From: Hofstenia miamia
Taxonomy: Eukaryota > Xenacoelomorpha > Acoela
Assembly (NCBI GenBank): GCA_004352715.1
Contig: SCFE01000079.1
Span: 994,871 to 1,058,870, forward strand
Length of the DNA stretch: 64,000 nucleotides
Reading direction: 5' to 3'
Below are positions 24,615 through 35,748 of the stretch, in pieces; the stretch's first letter is position 1, and every line of letters starts with the position of its first letter. The position numbers and the translations under genes are program-made. The notes under the pieces were generated by a model. It made no database searches and was not told where the DNA came from. It saw only the letters and a program-made list of their open reading frames with translations.

Positions 24615-25574
24615 AATTCAGGTTAAAAATTTTTTTCTAAATATTTTCAGAAATATAAAAACTATAAGAAAAAATTTGAAAGCTGCAAATGAAAAGGTAT
24701 ATTTCAGATTTGTGGACTTAATGAAACAAATGGTTTTTGAAATCCAAAATATGTTGCCAACAATTATGTTAGAAGGATTTTTTGTATTTGGAATGTTTTA
24801 AATACGCACATTCAATGAATTTCTTAGTAAAACTGAGCTTAAAATGCTTGAAAGCAGAACTTAATTTGCGACAGAAGTTTGAAAACGGAAAATTTAAAGG
24901 CAATGCTAAAGAGCCAAGCCAAGAAAATCGTCATGGCTAGTAATACAAAGAAAAAGCTAAAAGACAATTAAAGAACAGTAAGCAATAAATGAAGAAGCGT
25001 GACTGCTAAAGAAGAAATTATATTCCCTCCTGCTCAGAATCTTACTTTTTAACTGAATATATGAGCCCACTATTTAAATGCACTTCGAAATGGGCGTTAC
25101 ATCTTCTGGTTTTCAATTGGAATTTTCGATGGAACAATTTATTGCATCCATTTCATCTCTAATATTGTTCTAAGGCAGTTGTTTACCAAGGGGGAATTTG
25201 TTCTTTTATTTTAAGAAAATGCTCTGTAAATGCGTTAACATGTTAGTTTGAGAAATCATTGTTTTCTTATACATGCCTAAAGTTTGATGAGAATTCAAAA
25301 AATCCAATGGAGTGGTCAATAGTCTCAGAAGGTTGGAGATCTCTACTGAATTTCTATTCACAACATTAACTTGCACGAGATTATTACATTCACTGCTTGA
25401 CCGAAAAATAGTGAGAATTTACATTAAGAACCAATTCTCAGATTAGTGTGTGTAATTTACAATAATTACAATCATTTCCAGGGTGAATTCTCAACTATTC
25501 ATGAGGCTTACTTCATCAATGCGAAATAATTTTTTCTAAATGGTATACAAAGTCGCTTTAAAATGTTATAATTA
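24612..25574. other. Intergenic sequence without supported gene
   Basis: The frame 24556-24801 opens inside the TA run and has no domain; it is discounted. Nothing else is recognised. Confidence 0.5.
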
Positions 25575-25582
25575 CTCAAAAT

Positions 25583-25926
25583 CAGACTTGTCAATGAGTC
25601 GAGCTTCTAACGAGTCGAGCTTCAGCAGTATTTGATATACAACGAGCCCAAAACGAGTCTATTTTAGGCAAAGCAAGTTTATAGTTCTGCTTGTAAATTT
25701 GATTATTGAGATTTTTCTTAATTTTTGCAGTCAGTATGCCTTTCCTATAAGCTTCTTTAAGAAATGTTTATTAAATAATAGGAAGAGCTATGTTAAAAAT
25801 TCTTTGAGCACAATATTTTTAAAAAATATCTAAAACGAGCCTCATTCAAAGATTTTATGTGGCGAGCCGAGCTGAGCCGAACTTACACAAAATTTAAACG
25901 TGCCGAGCCGAGCTTGGAAAAGTCTG
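25583..25926. mobile_element. hAT MITE, 344 bp, rich in GAGCCGAGC words
   Basis: The ends are CAGACTTGTC (25583) and GGAAAAGTCTG (25926), giving an inverted CAGACTT. A perfect 8-bp duplication CTCAAAAT flanks it (25575-25582 and 25927-25934). The subterminal parts carry repeated CGAGTCGAGCTT and GCCGAGCCGAGC. It is non-coding. A diverged, end-truncated relative lies inverted at 44143-44410. Confidence 0.9.
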
Positions 25927-25934
25927 CTCAAAAT

Positions 25935-26434
25935 AGAAAAGGTAATCTCTATGTCTTTCATGAATCCATTTATAACTATAGAAAATTTTAAATTAACATC
26001 ATGTAACTACCTAATTTTGAAGTTCTAGAAAAGTATAGCATATAATTCATCCTGAAGTAATTCAAACTCAATTATCAAATGCCGCACCAACTAAAATTGG
26101 ATTTCCTGGCTCTCTACTTTCTTCTCAAGGCTCTCCCAATAAAATAATTATTAATTAAGTTTATTCTTTAAAAAAATTATGCTTAAATTTTATAAGGAGA
26201 TAGAAGACCTACAGAATATCTTCCGAATAACATTGAGAATATGGGTTAACTAATTTTAATGGGACTCGTCAATTTCAAACATATCGTTTCGCGCCCGTCC
26301 CATTCCGCCTTATATCCGGTCCCGTCTCCAACTGTGTTCACTTGTTAACAGCTATAAATTGCAGCACAATGATTCTTTACAATTGTACAATTGCTGCCAA
26401 AATTCCCATTATTTGGTATTTATTAAAAATATAT
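25935..26434. other. Short intergenic stretch without supported gene
   Basis: Plain AT-rich sequence between the hAT MITE and the piggyBac insertion, with one GC-rich patch at 26285-26330 (CCCGTCCC words) of unknown origin. Confidence 0.5.
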
Positions 26435-26438
26435 TTAA

Positions 26439-27705
26439 CACTAGAATGCCCAAAAAATCTGCACCCCCAGAATGCCCACCAGCGGTCATTTTGACTGCAA
26501 TAGACATTTTGAATATTCAGTCGAGATTTGGAGCACTTTTTCATACTTTTACTCCAGGACCTATTTGTTTATATTGTCTATATGAGATGGCATATATCTC
26601 TAAACATGTAAAAAGATACATGGAGCCCCACATGTTATAATATAAAACAACAATATGAATTTCTTCTGACTTCAAAAGCATGATTTCTTCAAATCTTTTT
26701 CTGGGCATGGCCTTTTTGAAAAAAGGCAAACCCCATATTTCTGACCAAAGAGTTAGGAAATGGAATTTTTTCATGTCCAGGACACCCCAGAGGCAACACA
26801 AGCCTATAAAGGTTTCCAACTCTCCAACTTTGACCGTTGAATTGGATCCTAAGACGCGCTTACCTTTTCTAGCTCAGTACACCATTGGGCGTGGCACATT
26901 ATTCTTCCATTGATTAATGAATTCAAGGCAGCTGCTGGAGAACCTTCCTTCATTGCACAGGTTGATTGGGCTGTAATGACCAGAAGTTGCTTAGAAAATA
27001 TTCGGTGCTGCTACTCCAACATCCTGAGGCCCAGGGTTCAATTCAGTCCATTGAATACCATTGCGACTAATATAAGAAGAAGTAGCAAGTCCATTCAATG
27101 AGTTTGCAGCAGATTAATGCAGTCACAACATGAATGTCCAAATCGGAGTCTACACTGTTTTCATCATCAGAAACTGGATCAAGAACAAAGTCTGTCATCG
27201 CACTCGTATCGCCGACCTTCTCTCCGCCAGAGTCGCCTTCATCAAGAGCAGTGAGCAATGCAAGAGTTTGGCCTCGGCGCGTAACGCCTTCGCTGTGATA
27301 TCCGACGTTGTTGACGCTGACTGAGGTGCGTGATAAATGAGTCAATGGTGGAAGAAAGCGCTATTTGATGTGAAAGTAGATCACGTGACCCAAATTGTTC
27401 CTGTAGCAATCTGTGTCTACATAGATATCGTATTAGATTGAATGATTATTCAAAAAATATATTGCCTTAGTCGTTCACACATCAACCATAGTTGTAAATT
27501 TAAGAATGACCGTGTTCGACATTCCCAGCTCTTCTATTTGCTGCTAGAGACGAATGCACTTAAAAGAAATTCAACACAAAACTTTCAAAAACACTTCAAC
27601 ACATTAAAAGTCCTTGAATTTTAAATTCAGAGGCAGTAAACTAAAAGCCCGGGGTGACTTCGATTTTGATTTAGCTGCTAAAATGACCGCTTGGGCATTC
27701 TAGTG
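26439..27705 (-). mobile_element. piggyBac element with decayed transposase
   Basis: The 1267-bp element is bounded by TTAA on each side (26435-26438 and 27706-27709), the obligatory piggyBac target. The termini are CACTAGAATGCCC (26439) and inverted GGGCATTCTAGTG (27705), with a further inner inverted block AGCGGTCATTTT / AAAATGACCGCT. On the minus strand 26819-26541 encodes FIGLCCLWGVL...LTLWSEIWGLPFFKKAMPRKRF, the N-terminal part of the DDE_Tnp_1_7 transposase domain. 27345-27067 encodes an acidic SDDENSVDSDLD segment typical of the region before it. The catalytic region is absent, so this is an internally deleted, inactive copy. Confidence 0.93.
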
Positions 27706-27709
27706 TTAA

Positions 27710-30293
27710 TACACTGCATGCTGATCAGAAGTGTAATGCAGAACTGTAAGCGGACCCGATCCAAATAGACTGTTTACATCTGATTCAAAACAATCCTACC
27801 CAAAGATAATATTCGGACCCGAATCAACAAAACAATTATATAAAGGATGTGAACAATAATCTGCAAGATGCATAGTTATAAAATTATCCTAGAACTTAAA
27901 AAATTTTGAATTGCAGGCAATTTTCAAAAGTTAAATAGCTTCAATCGAATCCGAGTTCAGCTGACTTCTCCTGACTTTTCGTGAAATTTGTGTCCAAAAC
28001 TGGCCTTTATTTTTCAAGAAATGGTCATACCACAGTAAGTCGAGTCTAGGTCTTTGGCCGTTTTGTGTAAGATGAGCATTATTTTATTGAACATGAGATT
28101 GATTTTATAAAGGTTATTCAAAAATTTACAATCCCACCTTCAAAAAATTCTCAACATCTGGAAATTACATGCTTCCATTTAGAAAACAATGATTGAATTC
28201 GTTTTGTGAAATTCTTCAAAAAATTTTTTTCACATTGAGTTGAATCTCATTGATGCCATTGAAACTTTGTCCATTAAGCATGCTCTCAAGCTATGTCTGG
28301 TGAATAATGCTCACAAAAAAAGAACCCTATTGATTGCTTTGACTTGGACACTCAAAACTCCATGCGCAACATCAATGTATTGGGTCAAGTTGTGGTCTCT
28401 ATCGTCAACTGCATCTTGCAATCTTGACAGAATCTATTTAATTGGATTGCCTTTCTCAAGAAAATTACTAAAGATCAGTTTGTTCATTCTCCTAACCAAG
28501 AGAGTAAAAAATGGTGAATTTTTTGGGTTTTAAAACTGCATTTTTAGAACTCCTATTAAAAAAAATAAAAAAATATAGACTATTTTGATTTAAATCTCCT
28601 CAGATTTCGTTGTCTGAATATTTTTACGAATTCTATAAAAATTGTTGAATTTCTAATAAATGCTTAATCATTGAAATATAAATGCTGTCATTAGTAATCA
28701 GCTTTCAAAATATGAGTTGCCATTTATATAAAAAACGTAATTTCTTTACTATCAATAATTTGATTTTTACTTTCAGAAAAAATTGAGAACGGTACAGTTT
28801 ACGTCTAGCATGACGGAGCGGTTTTAAGACCCGGAGTGAATATATATGGCCCCACAGATCTCCAAATCACAAACTTTACTTCATCTTTTGGTTTCAAGGT
28901 AATGTGCAATGGCCAGGATACACAAATAAGAAACATCAAAGAACAAGAAGGAGCTGTGAAACTAAGTTCATTGAAAATTGATGATTTATTAAATCACTCA
29001 TTTCTCATGGTAGACAGTGAAGTTTCATTATTGACCAACAAAATTAAAATATTGAAAAATTTTCACTCCACATTTTCATCCCCACACAATAATTTGCATC
29101 TCCATAGCGCACCACGTATGGTTAACACAACAGAAAAATGTCTTCACAATACACATTGCTGTAGGGTTCACCCCTAAGATACCCACCAGTATTCACTTAG
29201 TTGTTGCTAAATGATTTTAATAAGAATAGCTTAAATTCAATTTATTCTGCATCTATAATACATGTTATTAATCCATATAACTCCAAAGCAAAATGTAAAT
29301 TCATAGATATCATTTAAAAAAAACAAGTTAGTCATATATTTCGAAGAAATATGTGTAAATTCTACCCATATTTAAAAATCGTAATAAACGTAATATGAAT
29401 ATATGTATTCGTAATAATTATAATATAAGAGTTATATCTCTAAATTTAAAAAAAAATGTTCCTCAATCAATATCACTTTGGAGAGCTACAATAATTATAA
29501 TTAAAATCGAAATGATAAAATCTTTTTTATTTACTATCTGTGATGGCTTTTTTAAATGTTTGAACGCCAATAATTCATAACTTTGGCAGCTGCATGCCTC
29601 AATGAGATTTGGCGGTCTATCTACATAAGAAGCAACAGCTAAGTCTAGTTGTTGGTTCCATGTGCGTTTGACCTCCTGATTACCTGAACATTGGTAATTG
29701 AGAGTATTGAATAGTTCCTAAAAATGGCAATTTCCAGTGAAAAATTGTAAATCTCTTCAGGCAAAGCTATGCCCTATACAATAAACTTTCAACAGCATTC
29801 TCACCAATAATTGTGTCTATAGTTCAGGATTTCCATTTAAATGCTTTAATAAGGTCGGAGGAATTTGCTTGAAAACGCTTTTCCTTTTAAAAGGGCACAG
29901 GCAGTATAATTTGTCTTCAATTTGAAAATTGGGCTTATTACAAATAAACATCTTATTTAGAGCAATTTGAAAAACCGCACTGTTAATTATTCGGAATTTT
30001 ATATTAACCCAAGAATAAATTACAAACATTTTATTCATGATATACTGAATTGCCAATTAAGAGACATTAAAGTCCACTTTAATTTTTATAGAGCTATACC
30101 TTCGTTATTGCAATTAAATTGTAGTTATCAATCAAAAATTTAGTTAGTGGAATACAATAAAAAAATCCTTTAAAAATGTGTATGGTTTCTTGCTATTAAG
30201 CTATTTTAAAACCTGTGAAATAGCAATTTCAGACACTTTCTATTAATGATGTTTTGTTGAATATTTTTGAAATGTTTTTACAAAAGTATTCAT
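27710..30293. other. Intergenic sequence with two unidentified frames
   Basis: 28240-28533 (97 codons) has no motif. The frame ending at 29177 is open from about 28809 and contains QITNFTSSFGFKVMCNG and KLSSLKIDDLLNHSFLMVD. It lacks an ATG at its head (first in-frame start is GTG) but has CCCCACAG upstream, so it could be a 3' exon spliced at about 28857. I cannot assign a family. Other frames here are short and featureless. Confidence 0.3.
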
Positions 30294-30536
30294 ATATATA
30301 TATATATATATATATANNNNNNNNNNNNNNNNNNNNNNNNNNNNNNNNNNNNNNNNNNNNNNNNNNNNNNNNNNNNNNNNNNNNNNNNNNNNNNNNNNNN
30401 NNNNNNNNNNNNNNNNNNNNNNNNNNNNNNNNNNNNNNNNNNNNNNNNNNNNNNNNNNNNNNNNNNNNNNNNNNNNNNNNNNNNNNNNNNNNNNNNNNNN
30501 NNNNNNNNNNNNNNNNNNNATATATATATATATATA
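30294..30536. other. (TA)n tract around a 203-bp gap
   Basis: TA runs flank N at 30317-30519 on both sides, so the gap lies inside a long TA microsatellite. Confidence 0.95.
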
Positions 30537-30935
30537 GGCCTATAAGTTAGGGTTGTGTCTATTTTGATCATATTTAAAAAATTGTGCTTGAGCAAACTGA
30601 TGTGATGAAGTTTTCTTTAGGAATCACTCTTCAAAAAAAAATTAATCGGTTGAATTTTAGATGGCCGTTAAAAGTAAGGAAGTTTTGCACTAAAAATTGC
30701 CGTAATTTTTTTTTAGATATAATAAGGAATTCAATTATAATAAATTTTTATTAAATGCATAGCTGTGCCACATTACAATAATTATGATTAACAAATTAAA
30801 TAAATTTATACTTTTAAGTAAAAGATTTCAAAATATCCTGCAACAATGGAATAAATTTTAAATGAAAAAATTCAAATTTGAAGCAAAATTTCAGAGCCTG
30901 TGCACAAAGCATGCAGAGAATTAACAAGATGGGTT

Positions 30936-31832
30936 TTAGACATCACGATACAATAAAACCAAGCTATGAGCTAACTTTGCATTTGGATTACTCAACTTTT
31001 TCAGCTCAACTTTATAATTTTTAGATATACTGGCCCCAGGTATAGTGTATATTATAGCAGATTTGGGCAAATAAATCGACTTGAATAATTGCTTAGAAGT
31101 AACATTAAGCCAACCTCCGTGTGGATGATCGTCTTTCCTAATACTGAGCTCAAATTCATTTGACAACAAATTAAATTTGCCAATAGTTGCTACATCCTCT
31201 TGCCAAGGATGGTATATTAAATTTTTTCCAGAAAAAAAATTTTTGAGACCAGACGAAAAAGTTTGAAATCGAAGAGATAGTAACTCCGTCTCCTGAATAT
31301 CATACAATCGCAATTCCAAAAACCTTTTTTTCCTTATAAATTCATCTGTTACATCTACATCGCGCATGTACACGTTATTATCTAGCCGTTGCCCGAAAGG
31401 AAAATTTTTCCTGAAGGGAATACTGTCATTGCCCAAATAATCCATTGCCAATGTATGGTGATTACCAGAAACAAATTTTAAGAAGATCTTCCAGTTTTTC
31501 CTAATTCCTTTATCGCATTTATTTTTATAAAGTGTGAAACCAACTTTTTGTACTTCTTCTGATTCTTCATCATCTAGCAACTCACATGTTGAAGTATCCA
31601 AGTTGTAGGCAAATGAATTGCAAGATTCATGCCCTTCACAAAGCGCAGAGCATTTCGTCATTGTTGTACAATCAGAATAATTGCGCAATACTGCAGAAGA
31701 TATTAATGTTGTATTGGTTTTGATAAGAGTAAATACTCTACGTGACTTATGGCAATAGTTATCAAGTGTTAAGGTATTTTTCATTGAAGAAAATTGTAAA
31801 AATATCATAAAGAAAATTTTCACGGCAAACAT
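30936..31832 (-). CDS. Secreted PAN/apple-domain protein with C-terminal lectin-like domain
   Basis: A 298-codon intact frame. Residues 1-16 form a hydrophobic signal peptide (FAVKIFFMIFLQF). Residues 27-106 are a PAN/apple module: cysteines at 27, 55, 61, 65, 71, 83 and 106, with the typical CSALCEGHESCNSFAYN core and LYKNKC close. Residues 114-298 form a second domain opening WKIFLKFVSGNHH, with SGLKNFFSGKNLIYHPWQED (about 194-213) and HPHGGWLNV (236-244). This pattern resembles an uncharacterised extracellular domain I know from cnidarian, mollusc and amphioxus proteins. Sequons occur at N40, N51, N135 and N243. There is no membrane segment after the signal, so it is probably secreted and may bind carbohydrate or matrix; that is inference from PAN domains. 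It is a single exon. AATAAA-type signals are not obvious. Confidence 0.8.
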   Translation of the reverse strand: MFAVKIFFMIFLQFSSMKNTLTLDNYCHKSRRVFTLIKTNTTLISSAVLRNYSDCTTMTKCSALCEGHESCNSFAYNLDTSTCELLDDEESEEVQKVGFTLYKNKCDKGIRKNWKIFLKFVSGNHHTLAMDYLGNDSIPFRKNFPFGQRLDNNVYMRDVDVTDEFIRKKRFLELRLYDIQETELLSLRFQTFSSGLKNFFSGKNLIYHPWQEDVATIGKFNLLSNEFELSIRKDDHPHGGWLNVTSKQLFKSIYLPKSAIIYTIPGASISKNYKVELKKLSNPNAKLAHSLVLLYRDV

Positions 31833-32630
31833 ATTTGAGTGTCAATTCAATTAGATTTGCCGCTAGACATTTTAGCATTTATTTCATTGGATGATTTTAT
31901 TTTTGACAGAAGCTAAAATATTCGTAATTTAAAAGCAACTGTCATTTCTTTCTTCTTAATTTTTATTGGGCTATTGAGATTACTTAAATTCATTGCGAAA
32001 CATTTCTACATTTTCAGACTCCAAAGAAGTAAGACATACGTACACTATTGAAGATTCAATGAATGTTCAAATGCTGTATTAGACAAAAAACTTTAGTATA
32101 TGTTCGCATATAAAAACAAAAAAATCCCATTCTTTTGATATGCATCAACTTACCTGAATTGAAAAAAATGATTAGATTTGGAATTCGAAAAAAATTTTAT
32201 TATAAAATCAAGTTGTGAGTTCGAATTTCTTATATTCAACATTTTCATTTACAATTTTTTGCAACATCACGTTTTTTTACAAAAATTGGAGGAAGAAAAA
32301 TTAATTTAAAATTTCGTTAGCAGTGGAAGCAATGTAATATTTGCCCCACTTTATGCTCAAAGTGTGTTCTGATTTCATTAAAATGATAATAAAGTTTAAT
32401 GCCATTGCACCTGATTCCAACGCAAAGGATGTAATGTCAGTAATCATAGTAATAGATAACTAAATGCTATCTGGATGCGAAGTGATTGACAAGAAACAGT
32501 AAGTTTTACAGAATATTTTGGAATTAACAATACAAAATTGCGAAATATTATGATTGATGCGTGAGCACATAAGTAAATACAGACTTCAAATAATTGTGAT
32601 ATATTAAGCGTCACTTGCGAACAATACTTA

Positions 32631-32633
<3 letters not shown>
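31833..32633. other. Intergenic sequence upstream of the PAN gene
   Basis: AT-rich with no recognised gene or repeat; it presumably contains the PAN gene promoter, but no core element stands out. Confidence 0.5.
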
Positions 32634-32670
<37 letters not shown>

Positions 32671-33245
32671 TATGTATTATATTAGGAGATGCACATCATC
32701 TTATAAAGAAAATTGTTGATCAATTTTTATCGGCAACTAATCATGGAAAATCTGATAAAGATATAAAAAAACTAAGACAGACATTTATTGGAAATAACCA
32801 TTCATGAAAAATAATACAATTCAAATGAAAAATAAGCTACGATCATTTAATACAATTTTAAAATTTTTGAAGATTTTTCCAATATTCTTATCATTCAAAT
32901 AATTAAATTTAGTTCGCAACAAAGATCAAACATCAAAAGGATTGGCTTCATCATTAGTTTATAAATATGTGAATTATAGAGCAATTTAACATCGGAAATT
33001 TATGATCACATTCATATCTAATTCAAAAACTTTAAGATCTTTACAAGAACAAAGTTTGCAAAAATTGCAGAAGCCATTGAAATTAATAACATCGATAAAA
33101 TAAAGTTATTAAATAAACAAATTAATCCAATAAAGTATTTATGTTTATTTTAGATCTCATTTTATGATTTTAGTGTAGTTTGTATATTGAGAAATATTTT
33201 TTGCCGCAAATTATTTGCTGATGATTATAAAATTTGGCATCACAA
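32634..33245 (+). pseudogene. Penelope-like element, degraded 3' part
   Basis: Begins directly after a (TA)n tract (32634-32667). It is collinear, in opposite orientation, with the Penelope-like element at 53.7-54.2 kb: shared blocks include GCACATCATCTTATAAAG, AAATAAGCTACGATCATTTA and CATCAAAAGGATTGGCTTCA (the latter encoding the KGLASLLVYKY region before the GIY-YIG domain). The tail TTTTGCCGCAAATTATTTGC followed by TGATGATTATA (about 33201-33226) matches the terminus at 46106-46140 on the other strand. The reading frame is destroyed by stops and deletions. Confidence 0.8.
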
Positions 33246-34320
33246 GTTTATGCAATATTTGCTTAGCTTATAAATGACAGATTACATAAATAATTAAATT
33301 TTTAAAAATTAATTAAGGAACAATTAGTCTTAAGTTGGAACTATTGGTAATTTTAAAATCATTAAAAGAGTTATGAATATTAAGAGATTTACAAATGTTT
33401 AATTTTCTTTCCACATTTTTGTTAGAGCCTGTTAAAAACTATTGAAAGCCTTTTGAATAGACGCATATATGGGGTTGGACCTGCTCATGCACTGGTGAAG
33501 ATTTGTGCTAAAACTTTTTCTGAAGTAAAACTGTGTGAGGCCCGCTCAAGTAGGCCTGGACGAGACAACCCCAGGTAGTGAATTGAATTCGAAAAAGAAA
33601 ATGAGATCTTCTCTATTGTGCGGTATTTTCAGATTTTTTATATCTTCTATAGTTCTTGAGTTATAAAGGGTTTAAATAGTATTTAAGAAAAGAATACAAG
33701 TAGCATATAATTTATATAGAGCATTGCTATTTCCAGCTGTAATTTTCTTATACTGTGTTTCTGCTCATATAATTTTTTAAGAAGAGCTAACATATAACTT
33801 TGTTAGCATTTATCTTACCAGAAATGGACATGCCCATAGTGAGACAAGGTATTGAATAAACTAGAAAAAGTCAATTGCTTATATTGAAACAACCCAAATA
33901 CAGTGAATGCTATGTAATTTCTAATAGAATGTATGATTTTGAAATTTTACATTAGTATCATATACTCTTTTAAAATTCAATTTAGGCTTTCCAACTTTAC
34001 TGTGCACATTATATTGCATACGTTTCTAAAATACCGAACTTTGGTCTAGGGAACTAAAAGATTAAGGAATTATTTTTTACCAAGGCCAAATTAGAGTTAG
34101 ATTTAAGATGCCGGATTGCACCACCCTATTGACGTTATCCAAACGAACTTCGTAACAAAAAATTCAATTTGAGTATGTAGTCAAAATTCAAAGTGAATAA
34201 AAATGTAAGGGATTCGAACTAACAAATGTATCCAAAATTTTTTGACACAGGGTCATAGTTAATTTTTAGCGAGAATGACGAAGATAAAATTACTTCAAAA
34301 TCCAACAGTACTCAGTGCAG
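33246..34320. other. Intergenic sequence without supported gene
   Basis: A GC-richer patch at 33465-33585 (GGCCCGCTCAAGTAGGCCTG) may be the end of an unrecognised repeat. Nothing else is supported. Confidence 0.45.
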
Positions 34321-35334
34321 TATATATATATATANNNNNNNNNNNNNNNNNNNNNNNNNNNNNNNNNNNNNNNNNNNNNNNNNNNNNNNNNNNNNNNNNN
34401 NNNNNNNNNNNNNNNNNNNNNNNNNNNNNNNNNNNNNNNNNNNNNNNNNNNNNNNNNNNNNNNNNNNNNNNNNNNNNNNNNNNNNNNNNNNNNNNNNNNN
34501 NNNNNNNNNNNNNNNNNNNNNNNNNNNNNNNNNNNNNNNNNNNNNNNNNNNNNNNNNNNNNNNNNNNNNNNNNNNNNNNNNNNNNNNNNNNNNNNNNNNN
34601 NNNNNNNNNNNNNNNNNNNNNNNNNNNNNNNNNNNNNNNNNNNNNNNNNNNNNNNNNNNNNNNNNNNNNNNNNNNNNNNNNNNNNNNNNNNNNNNNNNNN
34701 NNNNNNNNNNNNNNNNNNNNNNNNNNNNNNNNNNNNNNNNNNNNNNNNNNNNNNNNNNNNNNNNNNNNNNNNNNNNNNNNNNNNNNNNNNNNNNNNNNNN
34801 NNNNNNNNNNNNNNNNNNNNNNNNNNNNNNNNNNNNNNNNNNNNNNNNNNNNNNNNNNNNNNNNNNNNNNNNNNNNNNNNNNNNNNNNNNNNNNNNNNNN
34901 NNNNNNNNNNNNNNNNNNNNNNNNNNNNNNNNNNNNNNNNNNNNNNNNNNNNNNNNNNNNNNNNNNNNNNNNNNNNNNNNNNNNNNNNNNNNNNNNNNNN
35001 NNNNNNNNNNNNNNNNNNNNNNNNNNNNNNNNNNNNNNNNNNNNNNNNNNNNNNNNNNNNNNNNNNNNNNNNNNNNNNNNNNNNNNNNNNNNNNNNNNNN
35101 NNNNNNNNNNNNNNNNNNNNNNNNNNNNNNNNNNNNNNNNNNNNNNNNNNNNNNNNNNNNNNNNNNNNNNNNNNNNNNNNNNNNNNNNNNNNNNNNNNNN
35201 NNNNNNNNNNNNNNNNNNNNNNNNNNNNNNNNNNNNNNNNNNNNNNNNNNNNNNNNNNNNNNNNNNNNNNNNNNNNNNNNNNNNNNNNNNNNNNNNNNNN
35301 NNNNNNNNNNNNNNNNNNNNNNNNNNNNNNNNNN

Positions 35335-35366
<32 letters not shown>

Positions 35367-35402
35367 GAGAGAAAGAGAAAGAGAGAGAGTGAGAGAGAAA
35401 GA
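34321..35402. other. (TA)n tract, 1000-bp gap, (TA)n and GA-rich tract
   Basis: TA runs border the 1000-N placeholder at 34335-35334, and an imperfect GA-rich run follows at 35362-35402. Frames across it are artefacts. Confidence 0.95.
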
Positions 35403-35456
35403 ATTTTTACTATTTGATGCGTACATATTTTCTAATACCACAAAATTGCACAACTG

Positions 35457-35748
35457 CTTTTGTGTCTGTCTACAGCAGATCTTGCAATAAATATAAGTTT
35501 GCAAAGTTCCTTAAGAGCATTGGACTATCATTCAATTATTATTTACAGGAACTTCCACGTAGGAATTAGCGAATTTGATAGCTGTAATAATGAATCAAAA
35601 AAATAATAATAATAACAATAAACATTTTTAGCACAAAAAATTTTTAGCAAAGGATAACAAAATTTTATCGGATTGTAAAATATCACTAAGGAGTTAAAGA
35701 AGATAAGAACTGAGAGTGAAGGAAAGAAGGTATACCAGAGTAGGATGA
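35457..35748 (+). repeat. Left arm of inverted duplication with Dong-like LINE fragment
   Basis: 35457-35610 is the reverse complement of 38161-38314 with few differences. It is followed by a TAA-rich tract (35601-35617). 35690-35748 (AGGAGTTAAAGAAGATAAGA... to ...ACCAGAGTAGGAT) is the reverse complement of 38026-38083, which is coding sequence of the Dong-like LINE. The order, flank then TAA tract then LINE, is the same in both arms, mirrored. The interval 35618-35689 is not shared. Confidence 0.88.

Noticed and set aside
27000-27050. GGGTTCAATTCAG as a tRNA T-arm
   Set aside because: No acceptor stem, D-arm or anticodon arm around it; it lies inside the piggyBac element.
34275-35504. Frames of 350-400 codons spanning N runs (also at 12107, 30254, 46537, 55011)
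   Set aside because: They consist of N placeholders and TA repeats translated as YIYIYI; they are not genes.
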